DNA of 64,000 bases from Talpa occidentalis (taxonomy: Eukaryota > Chordata > Mammalia > Eulipotyphla > Talpidae): the NCBI RefSeq assembly GCF_014898055.3, contig NW_026555331.1:106265194-106329193 (forward strand), written 5' to 3'. The position numbers and the translations under genes were made by a program. Below are positions 59,160-64,000 of this stretch, one piece after another (position 1 is the first letter of the stretch; each line of letters opens with the position of its first letter). The notes under the pieces are model-generated. The model had not been told where the DNA came from. It saw only the letters and a list, made by a program, of their open reading frames with translations, and searched no databases.

Positions 59160-59720
59160 CCTCTGCTTTTGAGTATTTGCCCAAAAGAAATAACATTTAT
59201 CTACAAAATGTCTGTTATACAATATTCATAGCAGTTTTATTTGTAACAATCAAAACCTGGAAACAACCCAATTAATTGTCTACCAACATGTGAACGGATA
59301 AATACTAGCATAGCCATACAATGAAATACTAACCAGGAGTAAAAAGGAACAAATTGCACATAACACATGGATGCATTTCAAATGCATATGCTGAGCCAAA
59401 GAAAGCAGACTCAAAAGAGTACATCATATATTTTCTAATTTACAAAGTTCTAAGAAAGTCAAAACTAATCAACAGTAACAGATCTGTGGTTGTTTGGGGC
59501 TGCAGAATGACTGCAAAGGGCCACAAGGGAACTTTTTGGGGTGAAGAAACGGTCTCTATGTTGATAAGGGTGATTGGTGTTTTGTCTAACTGTTGGAAAG
59601 AGTTCATCAGAGGACACATTTGTTGCCATTCATTAAACTGCTGCTAAAAATTAGTGCACTTTATCTTATATAAATTACTTCCCTATAAAGTTTACATTAA
59701 AGTTTTTTTAAGAAACTACA
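59160..59720 (+). mobile_element. Old L1M fragment, sense
   Basis: gagtatttgcccaaaagaaa, aatattcatagcagttttat, ggaaacaacccaattaattg, tgaacggataaatactagca, then cagatctgtggttgtttggg and tgtctaactgttggaaag follow old L1 ORF2-end to 3' UTR order. The preceding antisense element ends about 50 bp earlier. Confidence 0.75.
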
Positions 59721-59990
59721 TAGACTCTCAAATGCAGTGCTCAAGACTCCAATCACTTGTTCATTTCTTCACTCAATAAATATATTGAGTGTCTACCATG
59801 GTTTAGCCTCTGTGCTGGGAGACAAGGATACAGTGGTCACAAGGATAGTTCTTGAGGGCCTGGATCCATTGTCCAGTCTGGAGGAGAGTTTGTTTAATCA
59901 AATCATCAAACAGAAAATGGCATCATTACAACTGTAAAAATGTTACAAATAAAATTATGTGGGATTATGAGTGTTTAAAATAGAAGTTGA

Positions 59991-60260
59991 GGGGCCTCCT
60001 CGGTGGTGCAAGGGGTTAAGGCGAAGCACTGTGAAGCTATCCACAGCCACTGCAGCACGAGTCCGATCCCCATTGAGGAAGTAGACCCACATAGCGCAAC
60101 AGACCTCTCCTGTCTCTCCTGCTGCTCCATCAGCAGTGTATTTCAGTTGATCTGCCTGTTCTGCTCCCCACTCTGACTCTGGTGAATCCTCTCACCCCCA
60201 CACCTCTGACATGCACCCCGGTTCTTGTATGCATACATAAATCTTTAAAAAAAATAAAAT
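59991..60260 (+). mobile_element. tRNA-derived SINE, older subfamily
   Basis: The head is GGGGCCTCCTCGGTGGTGCA and the tail is CTTGTATGCATACATAAATC. The perfect TSD AAAATAGAAGTTGA lies at 59977-59990 and 60261-60274. A 3-base loss (GCTCCATCAG instead of GCTCCCCTCAG) lies in the body. Confidence 0.95.
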
Positions 60261-60517
60261 AAAATAGAAGTTGATCTACTTGACACCTAGGTTATTGATG
60301 ACAGTTTAGTTCTAAGATCTGAAAAACAAAGAGGAGTTCATTTGGGGGTGTTCCCTATAAAGAGGGAAAAGCATGTGCGAAGAGACTATTCAAGGATCTT
60401 AAGGCACAGCAACATGGGCAGAGCAGCTTGACCAAGGGTGTGGATGAACAAGATGGAAAGACTGTGAGCACTTTCCCACAGAGCCCAGGATCTTGGTTAC
60501 CCTCTGAGCAAAGGGAC

Positions 60518-60586
60518 GGTAAGAACGTCTTGAAGCTGATCCTATTAACTCCTCTATAATAGGATCAGCTTCAAGACGTTCTTACC
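60518..60586. repeat. Perfect 30-bp-arm inverted repeat, 9-nt loop
   Basis: Left arm 60518-60547 starts GGTAAGAACGTCTTGAAGCT. Right arm 60557-60586 ends AGCTTCAAGACGTTCTTACC. All 30 positions pair. The spacer is ACTCCTCTA. Beyond one mismatch (60517 C, 60587 A), four or five more positions pair with one G-T wobble. A stem this long and perfect is not expected by chance in 64 kb of mammalian DNA. Confidence 0.97.
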
Positions 60587-61039
60587 ATCTCTCTGGCGGC
60601 ATTGTGGAGAGTGGTTTGGAAGAGAAAAGTAACAAGTTGCAAAGGGATAAGCTAAGAGGTTACTGCCAGAGAGTGAGAGAGAGGCAGGGCTGTGTTCTCT
60701 CTTCTTTGGGTGGCAGAGGAGCAGGGGGGGGACAAATCCTACAGATATAAGAGGCTAAATCTGGAGAAGAGCGATGAAGGCAAGGAAGTAGAGGAAGTTG
60801 GGTCGTCTGGAAGACCATGAGTGCCGTTTCAGATATAAGAAACTTGAGGCTTTTGAACCATCAAGCTCTTTCAGACTTTCTGGTCTCTGAAGTGGCCTCC
60901 CTCCCTCTAAAGTGGCAGTTTCTGAGGGGAAACCTGCATATCTCCAAGGAAATCCAGTTCAGATACTATTGTCTCCCTGCTTCCTCACTTCAGATTTCAT
61001 CATTTTTTCTGTATTACCTGCACACCCAGGACAAAGGCC

Positions 61040-61200
61040 TCTCTTAACATGGAATTATAAAACTCTACCTCCACACTTGTGTCCCCCACTGAGTTGTTAG
61101 CTCTCTGTGGGCAGGGCTGTGAATTCATCTTTGCACCACCATTACTAGTACATTATCACCCATGAATAGCTGCTCTATAAATACCTGAGGAACTGAGGTG
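61040..61200 (+). mobile_element. L2 3' end
   Basis: gtcccccactgagttgttag, ctctctgtgggcagggctgt, then atgaatagctgctctataaa follow the L2 3' end order ('ccccactagaatgtaagc', 'gagggcaggg', 'cataaatatt'). Confidence 0.7.
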
Positions 61201-61209
61201 TATAAAACA

Positions 61210-63105
61210 TTTCATCTATAAAACATTTCAGATTTCTATGGTACCTTTCTCCTAGAGAATTCAGTAAACCACAGCAGACATAAATATATGTTTACAAGTC
61301 AAATGTGTGAGCTATTGCAGGCATTTGATGAGCAGTGGGAGAAGAGAAATTTGCCCTTTACCCAGTCACAGTATCAGTTAGGAGCACATTTGGCCACAAG
61401 GAACAGAAATCGATTTCCAGTGGCTAAAACAAATGGATTATTTTTTTCACATAGCAAAGAGTTTGAGGTGGGCTGTTGCTGGCTTTCGTTTGAAGGCCCA
61501 GCAGCACTTAACGGATGCTATTCTCCATTCGGGCATCCTGATTACATTGCTTTTTTGGCTTCATGTTCATTGTCTTTTGGTTGCAAGCTGGTTACAACAT
61601 CACTAGGCATCTCATTTGCATTCAAGTCACAAAGAAAGTGGGTAAAGGAAGGGCAGAGCCAGCAAAAGTTTTCTCAGAAGACACCAGTCAATTCTCTTTC
61701 CACTTATCAGCAAGAACTGGATCAAAGTCCTCCTTAGCTGCAAGACAGGCTGGGAAATCATGAATGGGATTGTCATGATAGTGTTGGGTCAGTCACGATC
61801 TCAGTTTTATTAATAGGAAGCAAAAGGAGAATGATTTGGTTACTGGGAAAGCTACACACGATGTCTGCCACTAACCAGCTGTCATCTCCCTGTCCGGCAG
61901 TTACGTACATCCTGGCGGAGCTAGGTGGGAACAGATTCTTCTCTAGTGTCCATAGAAACAACACACCAATGACTGAGTCACTTCATGTGGATATGTGACA
62001 TTGGACACCCAAAGTTTTCATCCCCAAATGTCCCCCATTTTCCAAACAGTTCCTTCATTCATCATTTCCCATTCCTTCCAACCAGTAGCATTTTTTCACA
62101 AATTATTTCTACCAAGCCACACATATCTGTCCCTTAAGATGAATAACAACCTTTCCATTCAACTAGCTCCTGCTTGGGCCATTCAGCACATGACATGATG
62201 GGAACTCTCTGAACTCATGAAAATGTGCACAATTTATCTTCATTTCCTTTTTGTATTAGAATACTGGTAGTATTGTGTTTAATGAGAACAAGCATTAGGA
62301 GTCCAGAAAAGGAGAGAGTCTGGGTAACTCTCCAAAAAAAATTTTTTTTGGAAGTAATCACCCACGCCAACTGGTTTATGAATTTCTGGTTGAACAGTTT
62401 TTTAGGTTTCATGCCCATGATCATATATTACGGTTTGAAAGGAGGAAAAGTCAGGAGGAGCACAGGACAAACACATAGGAAGCAAGTTCCTCGTGACCAC
62501 ACATATACCCTCGTCACTTAAATCGAAATCAAAACCACATGATCTTGATAAAACAGGAGTGAAAGACATCAGTAGTAAATTATTTATCCTTGCTATAAAC
62601 ATGACTATCCTTGTCAGGATATAAGTATGATTAATTAAAAAACCAGCTAAATGCTATTTGGGAACATGCTTTGACAGCACCTGCTACAGAATCTGAATCT
62701 AGGGACAGATTGCAGCCCAGCAACTCCTTGCCATTAACTGCTCCCTCACCTGTGTTCCCTGCCTTTGCACAAGCTTCCCACAGTGCTGAGAACAGGTCTC
62801 TTTTCCAGGCTAGGCAGTCGTTCTTGGAGAGCCTGCCTCCCTCATCAGCACACCTGAAGGCCCTGCAGAGCCCCTACCCTAGGAGATACTCAAACATGGC
62901 AGGACTGCCTGTCCAGGAGTCTCCTCTTAGCTCCTCCACTACCAAGAATGCCCAGCACCTGGGAGACACAGAAGCCCCACCAAATCCCCATCACTGCACC
63001 CAAGGGGATACATCCAGCCTGCAAATACTCTGTTCCCCCAAAGGGCTTGAACATGAGGTGCAGCAGGAATGTGTCGGTCACATCATGCCTTTCTGGCTCC
63101 TCAAA
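61210..63105. other. Unassigned sequence
   Basis: No gene supported. Frames of 149 codons (61288-61737) and 187 codons (62671-63234) have no recognised domain, no neighbouring splice evidence and unremarkable composition. The second runs into an L2-like segment. Confidence 0.4.
62331..62352. repeat. 22-bp perfect palindrome (A8T8 core)
   Basis: TCCAAAAAAAA is followed at once by TTTTTTTTGGA, so the palindrome has no spacer. Confidence 0.9.
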
Positions 63106-63109
63106 CTTA

Positions 63110-63270
63110 CTTCAGTATTCAGTCTCCTTTCTTTCACTTTCAGCTCCACCTGGGACTCGCTAGCTCCCCTAGGCAACTTGTCACCAGGAAATTCATGCTC
63201 CTCCTTCAGTTTCTTTGAGACTTCAGCTTCTTAAAAAGCCTTCCTGGACTTCCTTCAAATCTGAATCAGG
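63110..63270 (+). mobile_element. L2-like fragment
   Basis: ttcactttcagctccacctg, then tgctcctccttcagtttctt, ttaaaaagccttcctggact and tccttcaaatctg fit the L2 'tcagctcaaatgtcacctcc', 'aggaagccttccctgacc' order. Confidence 0.5.
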
Positions 63271-63469
63271 TATACTCTCTAGGATCACCCCCCCGCCCCC
63301 TCCTTGGTTCTGGATTCTGATTGCCCACCAGCCAGTTTCCTTTTCTGGACAGTGAACTAGAGCTCGAGAGGCTGTAGTTTTCTTTTATCCCCATTGCTAT
63401 GCCACAGCCTGGAGCAATGGGAGGGGTTCAAAATATTTTGCACTGAAGGACGAAGGGGTGAAGTACCCC

Positions 63470-64000
63470 CACAGTAACGGTGCTGGACGGAGCGCGGCCC
63501 GCCCCACAGCCCCTCTGATCTGGGAGACTTCAGCCCCAGGCCCCGCTCTCCGGGCGCGCAGACTTGGGACTCTCCGCCCGGGAGGCGCGCCCGGCGCGCA
63601 GGACCCGCCTTCCCGGTGCCCGGGCGCCCCCGCCCGCCGGCCGCGTCCCTGCGCGCTGGGCGGCGGCGGCTCCCGGCAGGAGCCGGCGGAGCAGGTGGGG
63701 GCGGCGGCCCCGCCTCCGCGTCCCGGCAGCACCAGAGCTGGCGGCCGGGAGCAAGCGGGGCGCACGGAGCGCAGCGCCCAGGGTAGCGCGGCCGCCGCGG
63801 AGCCGCCTGGAGCCCCGGCGCGGTGGGGCGAAGTCCGGAGCCGGGCGGCGGCGCGAAGGGGAGTCCACCCGAGCTCGGACCCCGGCTCGGCCCGGGACCG
63901 GCCAGCGACAGGTAGCGGCTCTGCGCGCGTGTCCCGGCGGGTGCCTGATGGGGGGAAAGGGACTGTGGCCGCGGCCGCTGGAGCCCACGCTGGGGTGCAG
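63470..64000 (+). promoter_or_regulatory. CpG-island promoter of an unidentified + strand gene
   Basis: From about 63470 to the window end, C+G rises sharply above the flanking DNA, with dense CpG (for example GGGCGCGCAG, GCGCGCCCGGCGCGC, GCGCGGCCGCCGCGG). GC boxes for Sp1-type factors occur (GGGGGCGG near 63697, CCCCGCC near 63708). There is no TATA box, as is usual for CpG-island promoters. The direction is inferred from one donor-like CAG|GTAGCG at 63911/63912. Minus-strand frames of 122 and 152 codons are rich in R, A, P and G and are composition shadows. I could not identify the gene. Confidence 0.7.
63750..63911 (+). other. Candidate non-coding first exon ending at a donor site
   Basis: GCGACAG|GTAGCG at 63911/63912 fits a 5' splice site. 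No ATG opens a long frame before it, so the exon would be 5' UTR. The start is arbitrary because no transcription start can be fixed from sequence. An ATG at 63948 (then GGGGGAAAGGGACTG) stays open to the window edge and is an alternative. Confidence 0.35.

Larger units (their letters stand above)
59760..60800 (-). mobile_element. L2, antisense, split by a SINE and holding the hairpin
   Basis: actcaataaatatattgagt, gctgggagacaaggatacag, tggatccattgtccagtctg, then (after the SINE) aaagcatgtgcgaagagact, aaggcacagcaacatgggca are decayed L2 complement phrases ('aacaaatatttattgagc', 'ctggggatacagcagtg', 'agtgcaaaggccctgaggc'). The 30-bp-arm inverted repeat at 60518-60586 lies in its inner part. 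Confidence 0.55.

Noticed and set aside
62671..63234. 187-codon + strand open frame upstream of the CpG island
   Set aside because: It has no recognised domain and a serine- and proline-rich low-information composition. It shows no splice context and runs into an L2-like fragment. It is most likely chance.
63397..63988. Minus-strand frames of 122 and 152 codons in the CpG island
   Set aside because: Composition is R/A/P/G as expected from GC-rich DNA with few stops. The two frames overlap in different registers. They are shadows of the island.

Overview
The window is nuclear DNA from a placental mammal. About half of it is recognisable interspersed repeat: ancient MIR and L2, old L1M, MaLR/MLT1 LTRs, Tigger-like DNA transposons, and younger lineage-specific L1, LTR and tRNA-derived SINE copies. 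No exon of a known protein-coding gene could be supported. The longest open frames are chance frames, SINE read-through or L1 ORF2 fragments. The only gene-like signal is a CpG island from about 63.47 kb to the right edge. It looks like a promoter and non-coding first exon of a + strand gene lying beyond the window, which I could not identify.

The dominant young repeat is a tRNA-derived SINE of about 250-270 bp. It has a recognisable A box and B box in its head, a conserved body and a TAAATAAATAAATCTTT tail. I found 18 copies, most with target-site duplications (TSDs). They fall into a younger subfamily (GGCGCAGCGGTTGAG head, ...CCCAGTGCTTGTATAAATAAA tail; 7 copies) and an older one (GGTGCAAGGGGTTAAG head, ...CCCCAGTTCTTGTATGCATAAA tail; 11 copies). 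The family looks like a laurasiatherian lineage SINE. From memory I would guess a bat of the horseshoe-bat group (Rhin-1-like), but this is unverified.

Layout. 1-9.3 kb is mostly unassigned sequence with L2/MIR remnants, three SINEs, a purine-rich tract with a G-quadruplex motif and one CTCF-like site. 9.5-15.2 kb holds an MLT1-like LTR, tandem young SINEs, a Tigger-like remnant, a probable 589-bp solo LTR and a MER5-like element split by a SINE. 15.2-17.8 kb holds two solo LTRs of one family with perfect 5-bp TSDs; the second sits in a young L1 that itself sits in an old L1. 18-26 kb has old L1 pieces, an MLT1-like LTR, a (CA)n microsatellite and a CTCF-like site. 26-38 kb has SINEs, MIR/L2, a triple-TSD L1+SINE insertion, a Tigger-like element and a SINE carrying a 29-bp templated insertion. 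38-53 kb is L1-rich, including a twin-primed L1 and a 1.2-kb young L1 3' end. 53-63 kb has SINEs, antisense L1 and L2, and a perfect 30-bp-arm hairpin. 63.47-64 kb is the CpG island.

The non-routine items are the 30-bp-arm hairpin at 60518-60586, the templated insertion at 34302-34330 (donor 636 bp downstream), the paired 5-bp-TSD LTRs, the triple TSD at 31.7-32.1 kb, and the CpG-island promoter. I found no new protein system. Repeat family names are from memory without a database search.
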